Positions 11,360 to 22,400 of a DNA stretch of 64,000 nucleotides are shown here, piece by piece. The notes under the pieces were generated by a model. That model was not told the origin of the DNA, did no database searches, and was given only the letters and a program-made list of their open reading frames with translations. Source of the stretch: Auxenochlorella pyrenoidosa (Eukaryota > Chlorophyta > Trebouxiophyceae > Chlorellales > Chlorellaceae); NCBI GenBank assembly GCA_001430745.1, contig KQ482003.1, positions 147,840 through 211,839 of the forward strand, given 5' to 3'. Within the stretch, counting starts at the first letter, position 1. Each line of letters begins with the position of its first letter. The translations under genes were made by a program, and so were the position numbers.

Positions 11360-11963
11360 CTGCACACTGTCGCACCCATCCAACTTGTCGCTCTGTTTTT
11401 ATCGCAAGAGCGTAGCATGCCATGCAGTAGCGATGAGTTGCATGCGGCGTCGGGCACGCTGCGCCACGCAGGCGGCAACCAGCGCCTTTGGTCTTGTACA
11501 CCTCCTTGAACATGTTTTCTTAACCAAATCCACTGTGGTTTTGCGGTTCTTCAGCGGAGGAGGAGCGGAGGAACAGGCGAGCCTCACTTGAGAGAGCCGG
11601 AGGAACCCCGCTGCCCTGTGAGGGGCTGCTCCGTCATGCATCGATTGCAGCAGGGTCTCTGACGGCTCGCCCTGACGACAAGCTCCGGGCGCAGGCGCGC
11701 GAAAATGCGGACAGCCTTTTCAGGCATCGGCTGTTGAGCCAGAGAGGCCAGAAGTCCGCCATACCGGCTTGAGGCACGCGCTCCGGCCCAACCGCCTAAG
11801 CATGCCCTCTCGTATGCGCCGCCGCCCACCCTCTGCTGCAGGCGCTCCGGTGCAATGCTGCACCAGCGTGCTGTTGATAGCCGCCTCATCGGCGACCCAT
11901 GCCCTCACAGCGACACGGCAGGAGGCAGCCGCGCGCCCATCTTGACACAAGGCTCACAGGTGG
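11360..11963. other. Spacer between the AP2/B3-like gene and the next gene
   Basis: It must contain the 3' UTR of the upstream gene and the 5' UTR, perhaps a first exon, of the gene at 11964. ATGs at 11804 and 11855 start frames that meet stops unless spliced. No confident feature was seen. Confidence 0.4.
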
Positions 11964-14021
11964 GTGACGCCGGAGAATGCAGCGGCGGCAGGCCATAGTA
12001 CCAGATGCAAGCGCCACAAGCTGGCCAACTTGGAAGCTCTGCCACCTGCTGCGCAGGGTTCCGACAGTTTTAGCCTTCTGGAGCACCCTATCATCATCAG
12101 CAACGAGGCTTGGACGGCACAGCAAGCTGACAGCACAGCCGATGCAGGCAGCACCACAGCAGTTTTGCCTCAGCCCGCCGCCGCAGACTGCTCCTATCAC
12201 TTCACCGGCTGGGAGGCAGAGGATGAGCTGTCCTCTCACTGGGGCAGCGACAGCTGCAGCAGTGCCGGAGATCGCCACGACGAGGCCTATCAGCCATTGG
12301 CCCGGTGGCAAAACAGCACCCATGTCAACACGCTCTTCAGCGGTGGCAGCAGCAGCACCGCAAGTGGCTCTCCTGCTGAGGCGCCTAGCAGCTGCTGCCG
12401 CAGCTTTTACATCCCTGGGAGCAGCCGTGCACAGCTGTCTGGACTGCAGGGCCTGCGCCGGCCGTGCAGCGCCCCTGCAGTTGGAGGGCACAGGCAGTAC
12501 ACAGTGCGAACACAGGCCATAATGGAGGGCAGCTTGGAGGCCGCTGAGTCGGCAGCAGAGGAGCTGCAGCCTGGGCACCAGCACGACCTGCAGCCACTGA
12601 CCAGCTGCAGCAGCTGGGAAGGCAGTGCAGGCTTGGCAGGCGAATTCAGCAGTCCCGAGCAGCCAGGTGCCTGCGGCCCCTCAGCCCGCAAGCTGGTGCA
12701 GCGCGCTGCATCCCCAGCTGACGGTTCCGGCTGGCAGCACGCCCCATATCCCCGAATCGCCTGGCAGCACGCACCCTACCCGGCCATCTTCTCGTCTGCT
12801 GTGCCAGATGCAGCAACCGTGTGCGTGCATTGCAATGCGCCAGCTGTTCAGCATGAAGAGGCAGACGAGCAGACCAGCCTTGCCGATGAGCCCAGCGCGC
12901 CACCTCTGTACGATGAACCCTGGGCAGACGATGCCGACGGCACAGAGGCTGCCGACGTGCTGTTGGCGGCCAGTTGTGGAGGCCCCTGCGCGGCCCGCAG
13001 GGCAGTGCGATTTGCAGACAGCCCCGCTAGCAGCGCCAGCATGTGTGATGGCGGCACACACAACACAGTGACCACGAATGGGGCTGCTGCCGGCAGCTGG
13101 GGTGCTACTGCTTTTGCAGCTGCGGCAGCATGCCAGCGGTCGAGCACCGAAGGCAGCAACTGGAGCGGCTGGGGCGGCGCTGCCGGCAGCGATCATGAGG
13201 CAGGGCTGCCTAGCCGCGAAGTTTCAGAGGAGACGCGCAGCTACCAGAGGATGTTGGAGGTGCTGGCGGCAAAGCGCCGCACTGCAGCAGCAGCTATCCA
13301 GAGCGGGGCAACCGTTGTAGCTGCGCCTGGCTGCCCAAGGAAGCCAGCAGCGGCTCTGCTCGCGCTTGGGAGGCCAGGGGGATCGTGTACCGCTGCTGGG
13401 CCTGGATGCAGTGGCTGTGATCCAGGCCTGCGGATGACGCTGCTGCACCCTTGCCCAGTGCCACACTCCCAAGCAGCTGCCCCGGCTGCGGTCTGCCAGC
13501 CCAGCCCTCCTGGCAGGGCGGGGGCTGCTGCGGCCGACTCTCCCCGCTGGCCGGGCATGCAGACGTACCTGGGAAACCTGCGCAAGGCGGCAGAGCCAGA
13601 GCCGCCTATCAAACTCCCAGGCCTGAGCTTCTGGGAGCAGTTTGCTGCAGAGGAGGCACGCGCGGAGTGCAGGCTGGCTGATGACCCGGCGTGGGAAGGG
13701 ACAGCAGAGGCAGCCGTCACTGTCAGCTGTGGAGTGCCTGCCAGCTGTGGCAAGGCTGCTGCTGCCAGCAATTGCTGGCTGCCACAAGAGCGACCCAGCT
13801 GCAGTGCCTGCCATCACACGTCTCCAGGTGGAAGCCCTGCGCCGCGAGTCCAGGTGGAGGTGCAGGCCTGCGCCGCCTCGCCGCGCTCCCCCGCCTCTCC
13901 TGGCCGTAAGCTGGTTGCTTTGCTGCGTGGCATTCTGCTGCCCAGCAGTCCTGGGTCTGCCACACCGCTAACAGCCTTCTCTCCGCTTGAAGAGGCTGCG
14001 CAGCGCTTGCAGGCCGCATGA
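11964..14021 (+). CDS. Unrecognised Ala/Ser-rich protein
   Basis: A single uninterrupted frame of about 685 codons ends in TGA at 14019-14021. It is open back to 11946, and the frame has no ATG near its 5' end, so the true start is probably in an upstream exon. A GTG at 11964 is only the frame limit. The protein is low-complexity, rich in Ala, Ser, Cys and Gly. It has scattered Cys/His (CVHCNAPAVQH, CSGCDPG), a duplicated WQHAPYP (two copies about ten residues apart), and a helical patch SYQRMLEVLAAKRRTAAAA. Near the C-terminus it has QTYLGNLRKAAEPEPPIKLP followed by GLSFWEQFAAEEARAE, the most gene-like part. The end is LLRGILLPSSPGS. I do not recognise a family. The length of open frame in GC-rich DNA is supportive but not decisive. 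Confidence 0.55.
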   Translation: MTPENAAAAGHSTRCKRHKLANLEALPPAAQGSDSFSLLEHPIIISNEAWTAQQADSTADAGSTTAVLPQPAAADCSYHFTGWEAEDELSSHWGSDSCSSAGDRHDEAYQPLARWQNSTHVNTLFSGGSSSTASGSPAEAPSSCCRSFYIPGSSRAQLSGLQGLRRPCSAPAVGGHRQYTVRTQAIMEGSLEAAESAAEELQPGHQHDLQPLTSCSSWEGSAGLAGEFSSPEQPGACGPSARKLVQRAASPADGSGWQHAPYPRIAWQHAPYPAIFSSAVPDAATVCVHCNAPAVQHEEADEQTSLADEPSAPPLYDEPWADDADGTEAADVLLAASCGGPCAARRAVRFADSPASSASMCDGGTHNTVTTNGAAAGSWGATAFAAAAACQRSSTEGSNWSGWGGAAGSDHEAGLPSREVSEETRSYQRMLEVLAAKRRTAAAAIQSGATVVAAPGCPRKPAAALLALGRPGGSCTAAGPGCSGCDPGLRMTLLHPCPVPHSQAAAPAAVCQPSPPGRAGAAAADSPRWPGMQTYLGNLRKAAEPEPPIKLPGLSFWEQFAAEEARAECRLADDPAWEGTAEAAVTVSCGVPASCGKAAAASNCWLPQERPSCSACHHTSPGGSPAPRVQVEVQACAASPRSPASPGRKLVALLRGILLPSSPGSATPLTAFSPLEEAAQRLQAA

Positions 14022-14142
14022 GGGGCATGGTGTGGGCAAAGCCGCGCAGCAGGCGCAGTGGGCAGCGGCAGCTAGTCTATGATGGGTTCCTTGCCCGATA
14101 ATTGTATTCATAATTGTAGATTTGCTTCCACCTTGTGATGCA

Positions 14143-16112
14143 ATGTATGCAAGTGAAGGGAGTGGGAAAGCAGCGCCCTGCGGCGCTGAGCTGCAAGCGG
14201 GCGACGCCCAGGAAGCGGCGCGAGAATCTTCTACGCAAACAGCTTTCAGAATAGCGGAAAAGCGTTATCAGCTGCACCGTGAGCAGATTTTCAAGCAGCG
14301 GTGAGAAGGAGCGGGGTGCGTTGTGGCTGTGCTGGGTGTGATGTTGAACACAGCTTACACACGATCATGATCCAGCGGGCATTGCGTGCCAGTCATGCCG
14401 CGCCCCTGGCGCCATCGCCTCTCCCGCCACCTGTTGCTTTGCTATGCTGGCGCCTGCCGGTTCGGTAATTGCCCTCCCCTGCTGTCTGCAGTGGCGGCAG
14501 GCGCATAAGCAAGGGCTATGTAGTGCGGCAAACCGACTTCACGGATGTGCTCGATCCGCAGCTGGGCAGCCCACTTCCCGCTGGCGTGACATGCCATGGT
14601 GTGCCCACTGGCATGCCGCCCACTGCCGCGGCTTTCACCTTTGCTGCCCATCCAGGTTGGTTTTGCGCCCGGTTCATGCTGGTCAAGATGGTTTCGGATA
14701 TGGTTGGCGTAATTACGGGCACACATACCTGCTATGCTTGCCCTGCTGTTGTGACAGCACCTGAACATGTGGCCGAGCACTGGTCACCCCTCCTTTGTAG
14801 GCCTGCTGCTCGTGCGGGGTGCACTGGAACCAGCGCTGCAGCGCCAGCTCATCATGGATGCCTTCACCCGTTTCTGTGAGCCGCCCAACCACACCAACCA
14901 CATACGGGCCTATCCCGGCGGCTTGCCTGGCATCTGGGCTGCGGCGCAGCAAGGGCTGCGGCTGCAACTGCCCGCAGCAGCAGCAGCAGCAGCAGCCCTA
15001 CCTCCAAGCCAGGGGGAGGCCGACAACAAAGCGGCTAATGCAGCAACAGCAGAAGGGGCAGGCAGCGCAACAGCGTATTCACCGTCGGGCGATGCCGGAA
15101 GTTGCTCTGCCCGTGCTGTCGGCTCAAACGGGAGCGTCTCCGGTTCAGCTGCTGCCGCCGCCGCCTCTCAGCAGCCGCTATGGGACCTCAATGGCAGCGG
15201 CCCATCTGCAGCCAGCCTGCTAGGCAAGCTGCGCTGGGCCACGCTGGGCCCGCCGTACGACTGGGCGCACCGGCTCTACCTGCGGGGTGTGCCGCACACC
15301 CCGCTGCCGCATGACCTGCGCTGCCTGGCGGTCGAGCTGGCCAGCCTGGCTGCCAAGCTGGCTGCCAGCAGCGGCGAGGTGGCGACAGGGGGTAGCTCTG
15401 CTAGCTGCCCTGCCCCTGCTGGGCAGGCTGCAGCGAAGGCGGCTACTGGGGCGTGCAGCGGCTCCGCCGCCCATCCGCAGTTCTCCCCCGATGCAGCCCT
15501 GCTCAATTTTTACAATGAAGGCAAGGCAGTGCTGCCGAGAGCCGGTCGGTGCGCCGGCCCCGCGCAGTCTCAGCAGCACGCCTTTTCCTTGCCCTGCACT
15601 CCTGCCGTCGTGGCTCCCATCCTGCTGCAGTGCACACTGCCCTGCCCTGCCCAACCCCGCCCTGCGCTCGCCTCCCTGCCTGGCTGCCCCGTGCAGGCGA
15701 CACCCTGAACGGGCACATCGACGATGCCGAGCCCAGCCTGCACCAGCCCCTGGTCTCCCTCAGCCTGGGCTGCGACGCCATCTTCCTCATGGGGGGCCAC
15801 ACCAGGGACACGCCGCCCACCCCGCTGCTGCTGCACAGCGGCGACGCTGTGGTGCTGTCCGGGCCCGCGAGGCGCTGCTACCACGGCGTGCCGCGCGTGC
15901 TGGCAGAGTCTGCCCAGCCGCTCGCAGCAGGCAGCGGCAGCACCGGCTCTGGCGGCGCCTGCAGGCAGGAGGGCGGCTGCGGACAGAGGGATGGCTGTGG
16001 CACAGGGTGCGCTGGCGGTGAGGTCGGGGGCGCAGCGGAGGACGACTTTGCGCCCTTTGCGCGCCACATGCAGCGCTGCCGCATCAACATCAGCATTCGG
16101 GACACGCGCTGA
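14143..16112 (+). CDS. AlkB-family (ALKBH1-like) 2-oxoglutarate/Fe(II) dioxygenase
   Basis: Four exons, 14143-14300, 14501-14655, 14801-15520 and 15697-16112, join in phases 2, 1 and 1 to give 482 aa. The N-terminus has RIAEKRYQLHREQIFKQR running across intron 1 into RISKGYVVRQTDFTDVLDP. The core then shows LRWATLGPPYDWAHRLY, LLNFYNEGDTLNGHIDDAE (the HxD iron ligands), VSLSLGCDAIFLMGG, the distal His in CYHGVPRV, and RINISIRDTR, the RxNxxxxR motif that binds 2-oxoglutarate. All catalytic residues are present. The family removes alkyl groups from nucleic acids, and ALKBH1 relatives act on tRNA or DNA in mitochondria and nucleus; the substrate here cannot be read. An Ala/Ser-rich insert of about 60 residues follows the first helix. 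The last intron has a GC donor (GAAG|GCAAGG at 15521). Confidence 0.9.
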
Positions 16113-16469
16113 GGCGCTGCTGCGCCTGGCGTTTCCTGGCCTGCAACTCTTGCTATCCTGAGTCCAGCTGTATTGCATTTCTACAGTGATCATAATCAGC
16201 CAGGCAGTGTATGCAATCCAGGAACAGGAGCCGTTCGTTCGTCAGCATTGACGGATGGGACCATGCAGAATCACAGATCAGTGGTGTGGAGAGTGAGGCC
16301 GAGAGTTGATGGGTGGGAGGCCGCAGGGCTGGCAGGTGATGGGTGAAAAGTTTAGGGTGTGGATGAGCAGGCAGAGACATGAGGCTCGAGAAATCAGGCA
16401 TCACGGAGAGATTCACAGATCAGGGATTGGGAGGCGCTGCTTGCGCATCGCGGTGACATTGCCGGGGCA
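16113..16469. other. Convergent 3' spacer
   Basis: Holds the 3' UTRs of the AlkB gene (+) and the LGFP/peptidase gene (-). It has a short direct repeat TCACAGATCAG near 16271 and 16411. No other feature was seen. Confidence 0.5.
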
Positions 16470-19400
16470 TCACTTGCGTGCCACGGCCCGCCGCCTCTTC
16501 TTGCCGGCGCCGGGGATCAGCACCGGCAGGCGCTGGGGCACAAAGATGCCGGTGCCGGTGGCCTGCACGTCGGGCACCACGACGCCGTTGCTGAGGCCCA
16601 CTTGGTCAACGCCCCTGGAGATGACCAGGTCGTACTTGAGGGGTGCGACGTCCACGTTGGTGGCCAGGCGGAAGGCCCGCCCCGCATTCAGCAGGGCCGC
16701 GCTGACCGGCACGCTCTTGTCGATGGACAGGCCCGTGGCGGTGTAGGTGAGGGCGCGGCTGCGGTGCGCAAGGGCGGCGGGGCGGGGAGCGGGGCATGAG
16801 TGGGCACGAATTACTGATGGCTTCATGGACCTGAGCACGGGAACCGGCACAGCGCGGCAGGGAGGGCTTGTTGTGCTGCAGACGCAGACGTGCAAGCAAT
16901 GGATGCGCTGAATGAACTGCATGTGCTGCACCCAACTCGGCACGCGCCTCTGGTTGCAGCTCACCTGTCAAAGGCGCGTGTGGGGGCGGTCAGCTGCAGG
17001 CTGAAGGTCTTGGCGGAGCCGGGCGTCACCACAAACTGCTGGCCCTTTGGGCCCAGGTCGTGGCCCAGCACCGTGAACTGGTCCACCGACCCGTCGCCCT
17101 TGCCGCCCTGAGCCACAAAGGTGCCTGCGACGGGGGTGCGAGGGTGCGGAGGATGTTCGAGTTTAAGGGAATGGTGCTGACGCGTCGACCGGGTGTATGC
17201 TTGAGAGGTCCGGGTTGGCAGGGTGGGCAGGCAGCGGCAGGCAGGCACGGCCAGGCCAAGCCGAGTGGGCGGGCAGGCATGCAAATGCAGGCACAAACTA
17301 AGGGGAAAGCAGGCGCATCGCCTCGCGCTGAGGGCGCGGCCGCCCAGGACAGGGCCACCACCCACCATCGTTGGTCTTGAAAGCGATTGTGTAGTTGCTG
17401 CGCGGCTTGACGCGGATCTGGATGCCCTGCTGGGAGGCGCCGCCAAAGCGCTGCACGCCGTACACCGTGGGCAGGCAGGTGGTGAAGAGGCAGGGGTTTG
17501 AGAAGATGCCGCCGCCGGGGCCGATCACGATGCCGCCAGAGCCGGGCACCACCGAGGCGGCGCCCTGGAGGGAGCGGCGGTCGGAGGGCGCAGGGTAGGC
17601 GGTGACCAGGCTGCTGGCGTTGCCCAGCTTCTTGCCCGCCTGGTCGGTGATCTACAGGCAGACACCAGCGCAAGCAAGGGAGGAGGCAGCAGGGTCGGTG
17701 AGCAAGCAGCCAAGGGAGGAGTGGGAGTCGGCTGAGCAGCTGCAAGGTGTGAGCCCGCTGCTGGCCGGTACCGGCCTCGCGACGGCCTTGCCCCTCCCAA
17801 CCGCTCACGTCGACGTCCGCATCGCCAAACACCATCAGGGCGCCGATCTCAATCAGGGTGCCCCTGCGGAGTGGAGGGCAATGCAGTTCGCAGTGGGTGC
17901 GCACGGCTAGACGCGCGGCGCAACAGTGGGGCAGTGAAGAGGGTCACAACCCCCCTTGCGTTCCGGCAGCTGCCTGCTGTATGCAGAGTGTGGTGCACAT
18001 GCACCCAAGTAGCCTGCTGCTTCACTGCGTGTTGCCCCTCTGTGCGCCCCAGCCCGCCCACCAGGGGATGTCGTCCACGATGGAGGGCATACGCTCAGAG
18101 GCCCAGGAGAAGGGCGTGTTCATCATGGCAGCGCTGCAGGGAGGCATGGCAGCACAGCGAGCTTCTCACTGAGGCAACGTGCGGCTGGCTGCACGTTGGG
18201 GCAGCCTGCTCCAGCAAGTAGCTGCTGGGCAGTGCCGGCCCACCAAGTGCAGGGACAAGTCGAGGCGAGGAGGCACACAAGGGACTGCATCCGCTGCAGC
18301 TGTGCTGCCTCTTCTCTGCATGCGCGGGTCTATGGCAGCAGCTGGTTTCACCCCTCACCCGCCAGGCTTCAGGTTGTTCCACAGGTTGCTGTAGGACCAC
18401 TTCCCGCTGCTCGGGTGCACCTGCACAGCCGAGGCGATAGCAGGTTTCAGCTTCTAGCTACCCTGTAGCCGAGGCCGGCTTTTCAAAGTTTAGGAAGGGA
18501 GTGAGCCTGGTAGGTCCCGAAGCAGCACAACAGCGTTTGCAGACATGCCTGCCCCAAGCGCCCCCCATCCGCAGCCTTGCTGCGCCAGGCATCCGGACTC
18601 CACAGTCTGCCCTCATCAAGCAGCAGCGCCCTTCATCTCCACTCACCACCAGTTTGTACGCGTCTGGGTTGCCCGCCTCAGCCGTGGTGTAGGGCTTGTT
18701 GGGGTCTGCAGCAGACAGGTGCAGGGGGCAGCTGTGGCGCCCACTCCCCAGCACCAGGTGGTCGTGCGCTGCGCCCTGGCCCCTGGACCTTGCCAGTGTT
18801 TGCTGTGCCTCCTTCCTCACCGGCGATGTACATGATGTGGCAGGTGGTCACGCCGGTGCCCAGCTTGGCACAGGCGGGGTCGGCCTGCAGGGGATGAGGG
18901 GGTTCAAGTTTTGTTGGGAGTGCCTGCTGGGGGTGACCTTGGGCTAGGGATGAACGCCTGCCTGTCCTTGGAGAGGAGACCTTCTGCAGCTGCGACTGCT
19001 GCCCTGCAAGCCAGCTAGCAGCCAAGAGTTTGGCAATAACCACTCAGCTGCGCCCGCCTGAGAACTACACCCAGGCTCACCACGTTGCGTGAAAACTTGT
19101 AGGCACGCACTGTGTGGCCGGCGCCAACGCCGACCGCAAAGCTGCAGGATGGGCAAGCACTGGGAGCTTGGTTGGCAGGCCGGTAGTTGAGGTGGCGCCC
19201 ACTTGCAGGGCACCTGCTTGCTTTGCCACCCAATGAACGCAGTACGACCCTGACTCTCAGCCCAGTTGATCAACACGCAAGCACCCAGCCCGGACTTGGT
19301 GCTGGTTCACCTGATCAGCTGGGGGTTGCCAGCCTTGTGCCCCGCCTCGGCAGACGCAAACACCTGCAGGCCGTTGTTGAGGTTCTTCCCCGAGAGCAGC

Positions 19401-22400
19401 CAGTCGCGGAAGAGGTCCAGCCCCTGGTTGCCAATGACAGCGTTGAGCTGGTAGCCGTGGTACTCGTTCACGGTGCTGCGGGTGGGGGCGGGCCGGTGCC
19501 ATGAGACGAGGGGAGGGGCTGGCATGGGGACAAGCAACGGCGAGAGCTGCAGCGCATGCTGTGCTCAGTAGAGTGAATGCAAGGGAGGCCGACGGGCCTG
19601 GCAAGCGATGCACAGCACAGCATGGCGGGGAGGTTGAATGGCACGCTCATCTGTGCTGCCTGCCACCCCTGTGCGCTGCCGCCCCGCTCACCGCACAATT
19701 GCATTGTTCTGCGGCGTGACGTTGTCGGGCCCGCAGTTCTGCTTCGGGTCGGTGCAGATGCTGCCGCCGTTCTGGGAGCTGGGGGAGCCAGCAATGGCCA
19801 GCGGGGCATCAAACGAGCTCTTGCCCATCTGCAGACAGGCGGGGTCGGCGGCAGGGACTGCTTGAGGGACCGAGAGTGGCTTGCACAACAGGGGCGGAAT
19901 GGAGTGGAGTGGGCAGGGCTGGGGCCTCACACCCTGCTGAAGGCAGCTGCCAGCAGCTGCGACGCGCCTGCACATAGGTGGAGGAGAGCGCCATGCCAAA
20001 GCAGTTGCCGCTCTTGGCCAGGTCCTTGTACACATACCTGGGGGCAGGTATCAGGGGGGGAGTGGACAGGTCTGGTAACAGTGCGGCACCCAAGCAGATT
20101 ACTGGGCATCGAAACATCGTTGGGAGGAAAGCTTAGCCAAAGCAGCACCTGGCCCGGCCCAGCATGGCACAGCACGGCATTGCAGAGCGCAGCGCACCAG
20201 CAGCTGCCTCTTGCAACTCACTGGTAGAACAGCTTGTGGAACGGGTGCCATAGCACAAACTCGTCACGGCCAATGTCGCTGAACTGCAGAGCAGGCAGGT
20301 GTGGTGGGCAGGGCAGCCTGCAATCGGGAAGTGTTCGCAGCCCATGCACGCCTGGCGCATTCCCGAGGCCTGAATCTTTGATGCCAGCCAGTGCTGCCGC
20401 GGCCACCTCCGCCATCCTGCCCTCACCCCAAGCCCACCGTGTCTGCCATCTGGTCCTCGCTCAGCTCGGTTGTGTCAAAGTTTTTGAACGCCCCTGCATC
20501 AGCCAGGGACAGCCACGGCGGGTGGGAGGCCAACCGTCAGAGCTTGGCGCAGGCTGGAGGGTAGTCAGACGGGCCAGCAACAGCTGGATTCAGCCATGAT
20601 GGGCCAAATGCATGTCCCCTGCACTCCGCGATCCATGGCTCACACGGCCTAAACCACCCACGCAGCGGCTGCCGGCTGGCTGAAGCGGAAGGGCAAGCTC
20701 ACACTGGTAGTTGTAGCGGAAGGGCTGGTTCTTGGTGGCCAGGGCGGCGATGGCGGGGTCCCGCTTCATCGAGTAGAACGCCTGCAGGGACGGGGGGGGG
20801 GGGGGGGGGCGGACAGGTAGCACGTGTGTCGAGGCTGCCGCACCCAACGTTGGGCGTGCCCAGCTGTGTGGCGGCCGCAAACACTAAAACACATCCTATC
20901 CAGCACATGCCCTGCCAAGCCGCCCCTGCTCCCGGCTCCGCGGCCAGCCCGGCCCCACCTCAAAGTCGTTGTTCTTCTGGTCGATGGGTGTAAACACGCC
21001 AAAGCCGTTGGCAATGCCCAGGGAGTTGGAGACGGTGCCCAGGGGGTCGTCCGAGGAGGTGGTGTCGTCGTCGGTGGCGGAGAAGGTGAGGGAGATGACG
21101 GTGCTGGAGGAGACCTGCGGGCGCAGGGGGGTGGTGGGTGCGGGTGTGAACTTTACACGTTGCATTCACAGGTTGCCGGTCGCACGGCCGACAAATCGCG
21201 TTCCCCTGCTGCCCACATCCGGTCCGCCCAGCTTAAGCCCAGCAACCCCTTGCCTTGGGCACCGCCAGCTTCTTGCTGCCCTTGTACGTGAAGCCGTTGA
21301 TCACCACGTTGGGGCTGTCCTGGAAGTTGCCTGGGGGGGCGGGGCGACAGGGAGAGCGGCAGGGAGGATGGCGGCATGGGTGCCTCAATAGCGGACATTG
21401 CATGCACGGGACAGCTAGACGAGAGCACTCGAGCAGTCGCCTGCCCGGCACTGCTGCCCTCACCGGTGGGCGGGATGCGGGAGGTGATGGTGCCGGTGGG
21501 CTGGGACTTGAGCACCAGGTCGAACCAGGGGTCCTGCAGGGCAGGTGGAGGGGGAGGGGCAGAGGATGACTGGTCAGTTGGCTGCTTGACATCTGGGCAT
21601 GCGGGGGGCCAGGCAGTGTGTTGAGAAGCCAAACGCACAGATGCCAACCGCCCGCTCCTGCTCCTGCACAGCAGGAACGCCCGCTGCCCCCTCGCCTGGT
21701 CGGACCCGAAGATCGGGCAGTTGTCGCAGCCTGTAGTTTTAAAGCTGGAGAAGAAGACGGAGACGGATGTGAAGGCCTGCAAGGTGGGGGTGGGGTGGGG
21801 CTCTGTGGCTGGCAAGGTCTGGCTTGCACAGAAGAATCCGCAACAAGGGGCCGCGCCGACCTGCCATGCCGTACAGGGGTGGCCAAACAGCCTGCCTCTT
21901 CGCAGCCGCAGCGCCCCCGCTTGCTGTCTCGCGCCCTGCTGCCTTCCAGGCGGGCCAATTCTGCTGGTCCCCACCTGGGTGGTGCCCCAGGGCAGGCCAA
22001 GGCCTGGAGCCGCGGGGTACCAGACCAGCACGCCCTTCTCTGTGTCCAGCGTGAAAAGCGTGTCGCTCTTCTTGGTGCCTGGGTTGGTGATCTTCCACTT
22101 GAGGATGCCTGCGACAGGGGGGTTGGGCGGAGTGATGGGTCGCAGGTGCCGCCACCATAACCCAGCCATCTTATGGGCTGCAGTGGCTTCCTGTGGGTTG
22201 CGCTGGCCTGCAACACAATGATGCCCCGCCATGTATGCCAGCTCACCCACTGCCCTCTGGCCTGCCCCAACTCCCCGTCCCGCCCCCCTCCCCGCCCACC
22301 GCTGGTGGGGAAGCCCAGCAGCCCGGTGGCGCCGCCATACGTCTGCTCATACTCCTCCAACAGAGACTTGCGGCCCAGCACGTCGGGGACAGCAGACTGG

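Noticed and set aside
14469..14879. Stand-alone 136-codon frame
   Set aside because: Its first half is exon 2 of the AlkB gene and the rest is intron.
20792..20809. G18 run as an assembly error
   Set aside because: Its exact length is uncertain, but on the sense strand it is a plausible polypyrimidine tract before a used acceptor.
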